64,000 bases of DNA from NCBI GenBank assembly GCA_026770025.1, contig JAMXDE010000034.1:1-64000 (forward strand), written 5' to 3'. The stretch comes from Craspedostauros australis (taxonomy: Eukaryota; Bacillariophyta; Bacillariophyceae; Mastogloiales; Achnanthaceae). Both the position numbers and the translations under genes were made by a program. Within the stretch, counting starts at the first letter, position 1. Every line of letters begins with the position of its first letter. A model generated the notes under the pieces. It was not told the origin of the DNA. It ran no database searches and saw nothing but the letters and a program-made list of their open reading frames with translations. Shown here piece by piece: positions 39,201 through 49,226 of this stretch.

Positions 39201-39510
39201 TTGTACAGCTACTCGAAAGTGTGGGCGTCCCAGTGAAGACACCGATCAAGGTCCGTGTGGACAACATCGGAGCGATCTTCATTGCCAAGAACCCATCAAC
39301 ATCCCAACGATCGCGGCACATCGACGTGCGCCATCACTACGTGAGGAACATGGTAATCAACAAAACCATCGAAATCATTTTTGTAAAATCCGAACAGAAC
39401 ACAAGTGACGGATTCACCAAGAACATCAAGGCCGACTTACAACGCGAACACGAGAAGTCGTACCTTGACACATCGAGAACATTCGAATGACCGAATGCAC
39501 ACAGGAAGGG

Positions 39511-40305
39511 TGTCGAGATGTACATGTGAGTATACGTCAAGATGTACGTGTATATGTGCATCGTTCACCCGCTATTCTCTCATACGCACTTGGACGGTAT
39601 AACTACATTCGTGTCGATAGTATACTGTGATTCGTCAGAATTACAGGGGAAATGGAACACACGAAAAGGGGCAAGATTTCTGGAGGAAATTTGCAAATAA
39701 CGATTTCTGAGAGAATCAGAAGATCGTCCGTCCATGCATCAATGGTACCAAGAGAATCTTGAGGTACTTCCCAACTAAACCTCAGATGACGATATCATCT
39801 GACAGACTACTGCATCACCAATGGAACGTGACATCTGGAGAGCAGAAGGACGCCTACTGACGTCGACAGGATGTCAACATGTCACCACGTCGACAGCTGT
39901 CCCCAAGTCAGAGCAGGAGGCGAAGATACGATGACCCATGAAGATCATGGATACTGAAGGTGAACTTCAAATGGTAAGTACTCATGGAGTAGAAGCCAGT
40001 ACTGAATGAACGGAGTGTCGAATGCAGAGCACGCATCGAACACGGAGTATCGTGTAGCATGAGCACATGATGTTGAGAAAGAGAGAGAGAGAGAATACAG
40101 AGAGGAGCGAGAGAGGATCTCGCGTACCGACTCATAGTCGGAGACTGAATCTACGAAACAGATTGAAGCGCCGAGAGCATCGGGCAAGACAACTGGTGTA
40201 CACCGAGAGTATCGGAGTAGCCAACTAATGAAATAGCAAACAGACGACTATCAACCACCACCATCTTCCACGATCGTAGGTTACCGTGAGCGGAACTTGC
40301 CAACA
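39511..40305 (+). repeat. 3' LTR of the copia element
   Basis: 795 bp, TG...CA termini, preceded directly by ACAGGAAGGG. It is followed at once by TACATCTCGACA, an inverted copy of this LTR's own first 12 bases. Confidence 0.92.
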
Positions 40306-41022
40306 TACATCTCGACACTCGTGGTGGTGCTTTTCTTGCTGCCTCCGCCTTGGTGCTCTCCCCTGCTGCTCATGGTTGTTGTGGTGCGGCTTCCCTCGCT
40401 TCCTCCGCCTCGCTGCCTTCCTCCGATGCTTGCTGCTCAGCTTGTTGGTCTTTCAGTTGTGTTTGATTGCATGGTGACTGATGGATAATGGATAGTGGAT
40501 GGCAAGAGTGCCAACAAAATATGGACAGAAATGGAAGCCTTTCCGCCTTTGCCCTGTTGTGTGATGACATCGCCTCGATCAAACCACAAGTGTCATTTTT
40601 CATCCGGAGTGTCACGAGGCTTCACGAATGAATCGTGACTACTTCCAACGGTTCTATATTAGTTTAAAACACCTTGCTATTAGTTTCAATGTTTCTTCAT
40701 TAGTTTCAATGCTTTGTTACTAGTTTCAACGGTTCTTCATTAGCTTCAACATTTCGTCATTAGTTTCAATGGATCAGCGATAGTTTCAACATTTAATTGC
40801 AATCAGCCTGGTGTTCGGATTTAAAATAGTAATGGTTAGAGACGTTACATGATTTTCTGCTGGCTGTACATTTTAGTCGCTGTAGTTGAATCGTGATTGT
40901 GCCTATGGAGTGGTCGTCTTGGTCAAGTGCGATCGAATGGCAGTTTCAACGGAATTCACGTGGTTTGCTGTCCACACGCACCACAGTGGCTCCATTGATA
41001 CTATCGGAGTGGGGGTCAATTA
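40306..41022. other. Spacer between two copia elements, with a 20-21 bp minisatellite
   Basis: No gene is seen. At 40,659-40,800 about seven diverged units of 20-21 bp begin ATTAGTTTCAA and vary in the following ten bases. The right end supplies the target site CAATTA of the next element. Confidence 0.7.
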
Positions 41023-41542
41023 TGTTGAAATGTCCGGGTGCTGTAGACTTGTTGGTAAAAGTAGACTGTTTCTGTTGAGGGTTGGTAACCTTTTCTCTGT
41101 CAGTTTTATGAGCTATTCTATTTCCGATTCTGCTCTCTCTCTCTCTGCTGCTCTGTTCATCGTGATCTCGTGTTGTACATCAGCCACTCTGCTGATCTTA
41201 TCTTGTGTATCCATGTTGCTTCCGGTTATGGAGCAATCCCATTCGTACTCGGAACCATTGGCGCATTCATCTGTGATTCCATCTGGCTCACAGATTGCAA
41301 TGTTGATGTTCCGAATCTGAACACATAAGGACACACATGGGGAGTCCTCCAATGTCAAGGTGTTTGCAAGTGTCATGTTCAATCTTGCATTCTGCACACT
41401 GGGGTAAAGTATTGAGACCACTACATTCGGTCACAGTTTCGGTCGTGGTACAGACACACGATTCATCTGACCTCCGTGAGTTTTCAGTCTCGATCCGAGT
41501 CCCGCCTTCGTCTGGTCGGTGACGTCATGCCAAATCTCGACA
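41023..41542 (-). repeat. 3' LTR of the young copia element
   Basis: 520 bp, alike to the 5' LTR except for two bases in a CT run, and flanked outside by the target duplication CAATTA. Confidence 0.93.
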
Positions 41543-44500
41543 TCCTCCCTCTGTACCGCGTCGAACAAGTGGCGTGCGTTATCATACACTTCCTCCACAA
41601 TGTCCTCCCAATATACGTACCCGTACACCGTACCGTGTCTGATGTTGTTCCCGTGATATGTCTGCAGTTTCTCTGTGACATTCTTCGTGAGGATATCGCT
41701 TGCGTTGCTCTCTGACCGAACGAATCTCACTGTGATCTTTTGGTCTTGGTAGAGTTCTCGCACAAAGTGATAGCGAACGTCGATGTGTTTCGTCCTCTGG
41801 CTGACTTGCTGATTCTTCACAAGGTAAATCGCCCCCGTGTTATCCTCAAGTATGATGCCTGGTGTTGTGATGTGGAGTATCTCCTCCATGAGCATTTGGA
41901 TGAACTTGACTTCCTGTGCTCCAATGCTGAGAGAGACATACTCTGCTTCGGTGCTTGACAGAGTGGTTGCTTGTTGCGTTTTGGAGATCCAGCTGACGAT
42001 GCTGCCTCCAATGGTGTGGATTCCTCCGCTGACACTTCGGCGTGTATCCTTGTCTGTGGCGTAGTTGCTGTCCACCATGGATAACACCCGTAGTTCCTTT
42101 GGTTTCCGGTAGGTGAGCTTGATGTCATCACCGAGGTAAAGAAGATACCCAACGAAGCGCTCCAATTCCTTCCATTGTTGCTCTCCTGGGTTCGAGAAGT
42201 GTTTGGTGAGCTCTCGAGCTGCGTTTGCTCCTTCTGGTAGTAGCTTCGTCACAAGATACATGATCTGTCCCACAATCTTCCGGTACATGTGGTGATGGAT
42301 GGGTTCCCCTTCATGTTTCATCATGGTGACTCCTGGTGTACCTGGTGTGTTGTACTTCTTCGCTGGTCTACCGCTGTGTCTCTCGAATGTTGAGGTGATC
42401 TTCTGCACAAGGTGATTCATTCTTGCCTCGATGTACTCCTGTCCATTCTCGTCACGATGGAACTCGTACATGATTCCAAGATGCTTTTTGAGCTTCCCTT
42501 CGTCAGTGAATTGGAAATGCTTTCCGACTTCTGCCTTGAACCAGTTGACCTCGGATTGTTCACCGATCAGCATGGTGTCATCCACGAAGCACATGACGAT
42601 GAGTGTTGTCTCGCCATTGACCCGCTTGTAGAAAACGCATGGGTCCGCCTTGGATTGGGTGAGTCCGGCGTTGACCATCATGTCATGGTAGGTCTTGAAC
42701 CACTTGATGGCTGCGTCGACATTGCCATACATCGACTTGAGGAGCATGAAGACATTGTCTGTTCTGTCTTGCTTGGTGACAAAGCCCAGTTCATGTAGTC
42801 CCTCAGGTATCTCGATGAAGGTTGGTCGGTCCATGGTCCCTTCAAGGAATGCCGCCTTGACATCAATCATCTCGATTGTCCAGTCCTCCTGGAACAGGTA
42901 GATGTTGAGTCCAAGCCGTATGGATGCATCAGTTGCCACTGGTGCGAAGCTCTCCTCGAAGTCCACTCCTGGTACTTGGTCAAAGCCCTTGTTGCAACAC
43001 CTGCTCTTGTATTTGATGGAGCCGTCTGAGAGTTGCTTCTTCACAAAGACCCATTTGGTTCGCATGATCTTGTTGACGACCTTGTTTGCGACCTTGCGTG
43101 GAACCTTCTTCCACACCTTCCGAGACAAGAAGTTCATGACCTCTTCGGCCATGGATGGTGCCCATTGTTCTCGGTCTGGTCCAAATAGAGCCTGTCGCAC
43201 GGTGGTAGGAGTGTCGTCTTCCTGTGTAGAGAATACGAAGTGCACCTCCTCATCTTGGTCCTCCCCAGTTGGTGCTTGGTGGACCACGATCTGTCGATCC
43301 ATCGTTGCCCTTGGGTGATCAGGAGTTGGTGAGTTGAGTTGCTGCTCCACCGAATCCACTTTGTCCGTGCCACGCATTGCTTCGCGCTGCTGCACTGCCT
43401 GAAGCATCTTGCGAGCTGCTGGATGGTGTTGAGCCAAGGTAGCGGCCTTGCCTGGTTTGGTATTGGCAAATCGCTCGAACCGGGTTCGGTATGGGTTGCC
43501 TGACGGTGGAGTGCCAGACCCGCTTTGTGGGGTGTCATTCCTCCCCACTGCAACGTCGGCATCCGTCATTGCCGTTGCTTGACTTGGCCGTGTGACGGTC
43601 ACTGGGTCCTCCCTGCCCGGATTCCCATCTCCATCAACACTTGGAGTGCCTGTTGGACGTTGGATGTCGTCCGCTTCATCATCCTCCTCCTCCTCAAAGA
43701 CTTGCATGCCCTGTTTTGGATGGATTCGCTCCCAGTCCAGCCATTGCACATCGCGAGATAGCTTGATCATCTTCGTTGCCGGATTGAAGAAGCGGTAGGT
43801 ATCAGCCGTATGATGAGGTGCATACCCGACCATCACCATCTTCCTGGCTCTGTGGCGAAACTTGCCCTTGATCAGTTCCCGATCCGCGACCATGCCAATC
43901 CTGCCAAATTGGACGAGGTGAGGTACCAGCTTGGATGGTTTGCCAGTCCACTTCTGAAAGGATGAGACGTCGTCGGCGTTGGTGCTGGTGATGTTCGTGA
44001 GGATGTTGGCCACGGTGTAGGCCTCAGTCCAGAGTTTCGTCCGAGCCTCTGTGGTGAACTTTGCAGCTGTGACCAGCGTTCTGGCCTTCTCGGTCAACAG
44101 TGCAATGCGTCGCTCCACGACTCCATTCATCTGCGGTGTGGACGGGGCTGTCAGCTCAAGTGTGACTCCAGTGCGTTGACTCCACTTCTCCAATGGCGCC
44201 ACGTTCTCTCCGGCATTGTCAGCACGAATGTACTTCAGTTGGCCTCCTGCACGTTGGATGTCGAGTGAGACTTGCTCCACATGCAAAGACATCTCAGTCT
44301 TGTGTGAGCTGTAGTATACCCAGCTGTATCGGGTACAGTCATCGACCATCACGTATGCATACCGATTGCCTGCGATCCCAGGTGAAAAGGGTCCAGTGGT
44401 ATCGACGAAGATTCTCTCCCCTTTGACAACCGATCGAGTTGCTGTGGACTTAGGCACGTTCTTCTGCTTGCCTTTCATCAACCCACATGCGACGCATGCC

Positions 44501-46335
44501 TTCCACTCTCCTGTCAACTTGATGTTGAACTGCTGTGCAGTCTTCTCAAGGAGACGGCGGCCGATGTGTCCGAACTTGTCATGGGCTTCGTTGATGTCCA
44601 CGTGTTTGGATCGGACTGGGGTGACGTCGTTTGGTGTGTTCGGTGGGTCATTGGTAGGAACGTCAGCCGGTGGTACCGCGTTGGGGTTTCTCGATGGATC
44701 ATCGGTGGGAACACCTCTGGGTGGTACCATGTTGGGTGCATCGGTGGGAACATCATGTTCAGTGTTCATGGTGGTATCAACCTCCTTCGACATGGTAGTC
44801 GCTGGGTTGGTAGTGGTCATTCCTTCCTGGTGGTATCGAGCTCGTGCCGTAGTGATCAGCTGGGCACAATGTGCTTGGTCCAAGTCAGGGTTGAGGTAGT
44901 ACATGCCATCCTCGGCAGTGGTACACTTGAAGGCTGTCTTGTCTGATGCCTTGTGAGTGACAATTGCGACGTCGTCATCGAACTCCACCTTGTATCCCCC
45001 TTGCTTCAACTTCTTGATGCTGATGAGGTTCTTGGTGAACTGCGGTGCCTTGACCACACGGATGCGGATTGGGTTGCCAGTCTCGGCATCAACCATATCC
45101 ACGAATCCTTCGCTTTGGGCCACGACGCATTCTCCATTCCCAACTCTGATCTTGTGGGAGCTTGGCTTCTCATCGATGAGTGGGGTGTCGGATGCACAAA
45201 TGTTCAGCGTAGACCCGCTGTCCAAAAGCCACTTGCGATCGGTAGGATCAGGATCTGCCTGACAGACAAAATCCGTCGGATCCTTTCCATTGTTGCCATC
45301 ATCACGGATATCCTCCGCCATGAGGACGTATGCGGTAAGTCCTGTATCATTGTCCTTCTGTGGGCACTTGTTCGCGTAGTGTCCCATCTGACCGCATCGG
45401 AAGCACTTGACATGGCTCTTGTCTTTGCCACCTCCGTTGTTGTTGTTGGTATTGTTGTTGGTGTTGGTGTTGGTGTTGTCTCCGCGGTCCTCATGAACAG
45501 TCCCCTTCTTCTGGTCACTGGCATGGCTGCGGCACACTGCCTTGGTATGTCCCTGCTTTCCGCAGTAACGGGAGAACACCTTGGTCTTCTTGGTGTGGTT
45601 CGTGTAGAACGCCTTCTCCGTGTCTCCTTTCTTGCTGCCGTAGAGATCAGTCCAGCGGTCATGAAGCTCATCCATTAGATCGTCGAGTCCCATGGTAGAG
45701 TCACGGCGAGCGTTACGCTTGATAGCTTCGTACGCGTCTGGGATCATAGCGAGGATCATGGCCTTAAGTTCAGCCATTGGCTTCGCCTTCTTCATGGCAC
45801 GGAGTTTCTTGTTCACGATGAGGATGTTGTTGATGACGTCCTCCGGGTCTTCCTTCTTGGTCATGGTACACGCCTTGTTCATCTCCTCGAGCACACGAAC
45901 GTATGCATCGTCGGAATCCGGCTCGTACTTCTTGCACAAAGCCTTCCAGCCGAGGTGAGCGTTGTGGCGATGCATGTCAGGTTCGTAGTCAGCTGATCCG
46001 TTGAGGTCCAGGATGATGAATGCCTTGTTGGTACAGGCGACGGTGAGGTAGTTGCGTGCTGCGTTGTTCATCTTGACCTCCTTCAGTTGACCTTCTTCGA
46101 GCTTGGTAGTCTCGATGGCGCTGTGAGACATGTCCGTCTCTAAGGCTTCTGCCCATCCCCTGTTGTGGGCGACCGACATCACCTTGCTCTTCCACTCATA
46201 CCAGGCTTCGGTCTTCTCTCCTGAGAACTCGAAGTACTTGGTGGAATGCTCTTTGATGGTTGTTTCTTCACTCATGGTAGATGGTTGGCTTTGGGGTTGT
46301 TGTTTGGTAGGTGTTGGATAACGTGGTAGTTTCAT
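41431..46335 (-). CDS. Gag-pol polyprotein of the young copia element (1,634 aa)
   Basis: A single frame begins about 35 bp inside the 5' LTR boundary and stops inside the 3' LTR, overlapping it by about 110 bp. The N-terminal 260 residues look like a copia gag domain. A CCHC zinc knuckle (CFRCGQMGHYANKC) lies near residue 320, and the aspartic protease signature LLDSGS near 370. The pre-integrase and integrase core follow at about 590-830, reverse transcriptase at about 1,080-1,330 with a VDD core, and RNase H at about 1,430-1,570 (TLSSTEAEYVSLS). A single gag-pol frame is usual for copia. Such polyproteins are processed by the element protease inside virus-like particles. The family call is secure. 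Confidence 0.93.
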   Translation of the reverse strand: MKLPRYPTPTKQQPQSQPSTMSEETTIKEHSTKYFEFSGEKTEAWYEWKSKVMSVAHNRGWAEALETDMSHSAIETTKLEEGQLKEVKMNNAARNYLTVACTNKAFIILDLNGSADYEPDMHRHNAHLGWKALCKKYEPDSDDAYVRVLEEMNKACTMTKKEDPEDVINNILIVNKKLRAMKKAKPMAELKAMILAMIPDAYEAIKRNARRDSTMGLDDLMDELHDRWTDLYGSKKGDTEKAFYTNHTKKTKVFSRYCGKQGHTKAVCRSHASDQKKGTVHEDRGDNTNTNTNNNTNNNNGGGKDKSHVKCFRCGQMGHYANKCPQKDNDTGLTAYVLMAEDIRDDGNNGKDPTDFVCQADPDPTDRKWLLDSGSTLNICASDTPLIDEKPSSHKIRVGNGECVVAQSEGFVDMVDAETGNPIRIRVVKAPQFTKNLISIKKLKQGGYKVEFDDDVAIVTHKASDKTAFKCTTAEDGMYYLNPDLDQAHCAQLITTARARYHQEGMTTTNPATTMSKEVDTTMNTEHDVPTDAPNMVPPRGVPTDDPSRNPNAVPPADVPTNDPPNTPNDVTPVRSKHVDINEAHDKFGHIGRRLLEKTAQQFNIKLTGEWKACVACGLMKGKQKNVPKSTATRSVVKGERIFVDTTGPFSPGIAGNRYAYVMVDDCTRYSWVYYSSHKTEMSLHVEQVSLDIQRAGGQLKYIRADNAGENVAPLEKWSQRTGVTLELTAPSTPQMNGVVERRIALLTEKARTLVTAAKFTTEARTKLWTEAYTVANILTNITSTNADDVSSFQKWTGKPSKLVPHLVQFGRIGMVADRELIKGKFRHRARKMVMVGYAPHHTADTYRFFNPATKMIKLSRDVQWLDWERIHPKQGMQVFEEEEDDEADDIQRPTGTPSVDGDGNPGREDPVTVTRPSQATAMTDADVAVGRNDTPQSGSGTPPSGNPYRTRFERFANTKPGKAATLAQHHPAARKMLQAVQQREAMRGTDKVDSVEQQLNSPTPDHPRATMDRQIVVHQAPTGEDQDEEVHFVFSTQEDDTPTTVRQALFGPDREQWAPSMAEEVMNFLSRKVWKKVPRKVANKVVNKIMRTKWVFVKKQLSDGSIKYKSRCCNKGFDQVPGVDFEESFAPVATDASIRLGLNIYLFQEDWTIEMIDVKAAFLEGTMDRPTFIEIPEGLHELGFVTKQDRTDNVFMLLKSMYGNVDAAIKWFKTYHDMMVNAGLTQSKADPCVFYKRVNGETTLIVMCFVDDTMLIGEQSEVNWFKAEVGKHFQFTDEGKLKKHLGIMYEFHRDENGQEYIEARMNHLVQKITSTFERHSGRPAKKYNTPGTPGVTMMKHEGEPIHHHMYRKIVGQIMYLVTKLLPEGANAARELTKHFSNPGEQQWKELERFVGYLLYLGDDIKLTYRKPKELRVLSMVDSNYATDKDTRRSVSGGIHTIGGSIVSWISKTQQATTLSSTEAEYVSLSIGAQEVKFIQMLMEEILHITTPGIILEDNTGAIYLVKNQQVSQRTKHIDVRYHFVRELYQDQKITVRFVRSESNASDILTKNVTEKLQTYHGNNIRHGTVYGYVYWEDIVEEVYDNARHLFDAVQREDVEIWHDVTDQTKAGLGSRLKTHGGQMNRVSVPRPKL

Positions 46336-46369
46336 AGGACGATTTCAGACCAACACGTTTGATCAAACG

Positions 46370-46887
46370 TGTTGAAATGTCCGGGTGCTGTAGACTTGTT
46401 GGTAAAAGTAGACTGTTTCTGTTGAGGGTTGGTAACCTTTTCTCTGTCAGTTTTATGAGCTATTCTATTTCCGATTCTGCTCTCTCTCTCTGCTGCTCTG
46501 TTCATCGTGATCTCGTGTTGTACATCAGCCACTCTGCTGATCTTATCTTGTGTATCCATGTTGCTTCCGGTTATGGAGCAATCCCATTCGTACTCGGAAC
46601 CATTGGCGCATTCATCTGTGATTCCATCTGGCTCACAGATTGCAATGTTGATGTTCCGAATCTGAACACATAAGGACACACATGGGGAGTCCTCCAATGT
46701 CAAGGTGTTTGCAAGTGTCATGTTCAATCTTGCATTCTGCACACTGGGGTAAAGTATTGAGACCACTACATTCGGTCACAGTTTCGGTCGTGGTACAGAC
46801 ACACGATTCATCTGACCTCCGTGAGTTTTCAGTCTCGATCCGAGTCCCGCCTTCGTCTGGTCGGTGACGTCATGCCAAATCTCGACA
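46370..46887 (-). repeat. 5' LTR of the young copia element
   Basis: 518 bp with TG...CA termini on the minus strand. Its inner end abuts a perfect palindrome (46,351-46,374). Confidence 0.93.
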
Positions 46888-49226
46888 CAATTAACGACAA
46901 CATTTGGGTCGTATCAGTCTAATGTGCGCAAAATCCGTGAACAAATTCAGAATTTCTCCCTTTTTTGCATGACTGCATTTCCCCAGCTCCCTGTTTCGAA
47001 CGTTGATGTTTCCTTGCGAGCCGCAAGTCGGAATTGCTGCGCCTTGAAGGCGCTGGGATGTTGCCGCGCCCAATTCCCTTTTCCGTCGTCTCGTCAAGTC
47101 ACTTGTCGACGTTAGGCGCACAAGTTTTCCTTCGCTCTTGCGCGACTCGGAGCCAGGCTTTTCCATCTCTGTCGAGACCACACTTGACAGAAAACATCAA
47201 TGACGAACATGGCGATGAGCGCTTGGGGTTGGTCTTGGTTTTGGTCCTCATCGCGCACACGCTCATGATGCGCTGCCATTGGTGATGACGTCGTCAATGT
47301 CACTACTGTTGTTGCTAATCATGACTCTGGTACGAATGTCGCTGCTCTCGCGCTGCTTGTTGGGATGGCAGAGTTGCTCTGAGAGAGACAGAACATTTGT
47401 CTGGAATGATTGAGAGGACCGTTCGACTCCAGCATCTCCGAGTATACTGCATGGTGCACATTGGAGTGCAACATCACTCTTGACGATTCCATCCATTGCT
47501 TTGGCTCTCTCGTGTTGCATTCCTGTATGTTTCCGTCTTCCACCATTGCATCGGATCGCGGCAGTTTGGCCACACACGACGCGATGACACACGTTGTCGC
47601 TTTGGCGCACCTTCCTCGATCTGGTTGCTTTTATCTGGCGAATGTCCGGATCGGGAGAATGGAGCCGGTCGGAGAACTACTTTGTCAGAATTTGCGGCGA
47701 CGAAATCACGAACAAATCTGGGTACAAGCATACGCCCAGATAGATTTCGGGTCCTCATGCGACAAGTTGCCACTCGACGTTGGTGTGACACATTCGTATC
47801 GATGTGCCGCAGTTGTCACCTCCTGTTTGTTCGCATCGGTTAGTTGAGGTGGTCAAGGGAATGTGCTTCCGACTTCCACACGGCATTATCGCGGAAGGAT
47901 TTTTGTGTCCGTAAAACTGTTGGTTGATGCTGTTCTGGGGTTTGCGTTGGTCCTTCTTTTGGTTTCCGGCAACGGTGGGCCTCTCCGCGAGAAGTGGTTG
48001 TGACAAAAGACCAGTGAGACCACAATTCGAAATGACTGAAGGTGGCCATGGAGAAAATAGAAACACGGTGGTGAACGCGCAAGGACTCGGGCGTGCTCGT
48101 CTGAGCCTTTCGTGTCGCTAGTGGAAACTGGTGGGGCCGATCAATCCCAGCGTTGATGCACCAGAGCGCAACTTCTACCAACCATGCAAACAACGCGAGC
48201 GCAAACGAAACGGCGCAGAACTCCTCCAATTCGCACGAATACCATGCACACACGCCGACTGGGCTGGAACGAGTCTCTTTGTTTTGGAACCAGACGTTAT
48301 TGGTGTGGATCACCTTGGTGGACCTTGTTGAAGAGATCTTGAGGATTGGATGAACGAACAAGCAATGCCTCTCCACATACTTTTCTCCACAAGGTGTGTG
48401 TGAGTGTGCACGCACGAGCAGAGTAGTGGAGGGAGGAGTGTGCATCTGTCGTTGGTGTAACAACAAAATCACAGTGTCCATCGCACTATTCCTCTCTGCG
48501 TCTCTCACTGCATGTGCGTGTGGATTTGCGTCTGCGACAATCGCTTCCCTGCCTCCGACGGATTCACACAACATCTGTACAAAAAACAATCGACGAACAA
48601 ATTGTCCTTCGAAGCGCAGCATCACAACACAGCAATCGACAAGCATTGCCACGTGATCACAAGACTCTCTCCCGCCAAAGCCAGATGCAAACCAAAGGTA
48701 CGTTCCGCTCGTCGGTCGATTACAGACGCAGGTTTGCAAGATGAATGAACGTCTGCATGGCGAGGAGCCAATGACGGGAGGATTCGTTCGCAGCACTCGT
48801 CCTACCCGACACAGCGTGCTGCTTCAAAGAGATGCACACATCGAGAGCATCAGCATCGCCGGCAGCATCTAGGGAGGACGCTCCTACCGAATCAGCTGCC
48901 ATCGTCATGGGAGGCGTGGTGTGTAACGACTCCACGCGTCTCCACGCTTGTCATTCCGACCATATGCTTGCTTTGTATGTTGATGGCATACGGCGCCATC
49001 GCCTCCAACTCCGCTCGACTCTGGTCTGCCCAATACACTGCTGCCACGTTCCGCTGCTCTGCCCAACTCAACTCAATCCCACACCTCTCGTATCCCACCG
49101 GTACGAGCACATTTGCTCCCGCGCTTCACACTGCTCTGCTCTACGCTGCGCTGCTCTATCCGTGTCCAACACGAAAATGAATCGCAGCACACAATCCAAG
49201 CAACCGACAAGCAGCAAACAGCAACC
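46888..49226. other. Host spacer upstream of the secreted-protein gene, no gene supported
   Basis: Several frames of 60-150 codons exist on both strands, and one of 318 codons lies on the minus strand (47,840-48,796). None shows a domain, a signal, repeated structure or protein-like composition that I recognise. The last few hundred bases, rich in short pyrimidine stretches, are the likely 5' flank and leader of the gene at 49,227. A spliced gene cannot be ruled out. Confidence 0.4.

Larger units (their letters stand above)
32448..40305 (+). mobile_element. LTR-bounded Ty1/copia (CoDi-like) retrotransposon
   Basis: Two direct LTRs starting TGTCGAGATG and ending CCAACA bound a 6.3 kb interior. 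The parts in order are a small basic leader frame (about 33.3-33.7 kb), gag with two CCHC zinc knuckles (about 33.7-34.7 kb; CHNCGVYGHRSADC and CNYCGIFGHREAEC), an acidic linker, protease (near 35.8 kb, LADSGASCHIV), integrase (about 36.2-37.1 kb), then reverse transcriptase and RNase H (about 37.9-39.45 kb). A purine tract ACAGGAAGGG precedes the 3' LTR. The frames are nearly complete, with about one interruption in the pol region, which could be decay or read-through. LTRs differ at about 3% of positions, so it is older than the neighbouring copia element. No target-site duplication is seen. Confidence 0.92.
41023..46887 (-). mobile_element. Young, whole-looking Ty1/copia retrotransposon
   Basis: Direct LTRs of 520 bp (41,023-41,542) and 518 bp (46,370-46,887) differ, as far as I can read, by only one CT step in a dinucleotide run. 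The element is flanked on both sides by CAATTA, a 6 bp target-site duplication. On the minus strand the LTR starts TGTCGAGATTTGG and ends TTTCAACA. A purine tract AGAGGGAGGA lies directly before the 3' LTR. One long frame covers gag and pol. Near-identical LTRs and an uninterrupted frame indicate a very recent insertion. Confidence 0.95.

Noticed and set aside
42412-46195. Plus-strand frames opposite the young copia element, up to 241 codons
   Set aside because: They are antisense shadows of the gag-pol frame.
47840-48796. 318-codon minus-strand frame
   Set aside because: No domain, signal or protein-like pattern was recognised; it could arise by chance in this composition.
49113-49226. Upstream in-frame ATG of the secreted-protein gene
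   Set aside because: It would place 38 non-hydrophobic residues before a clear signal peptide, so the ATG at 49,227 fits better.
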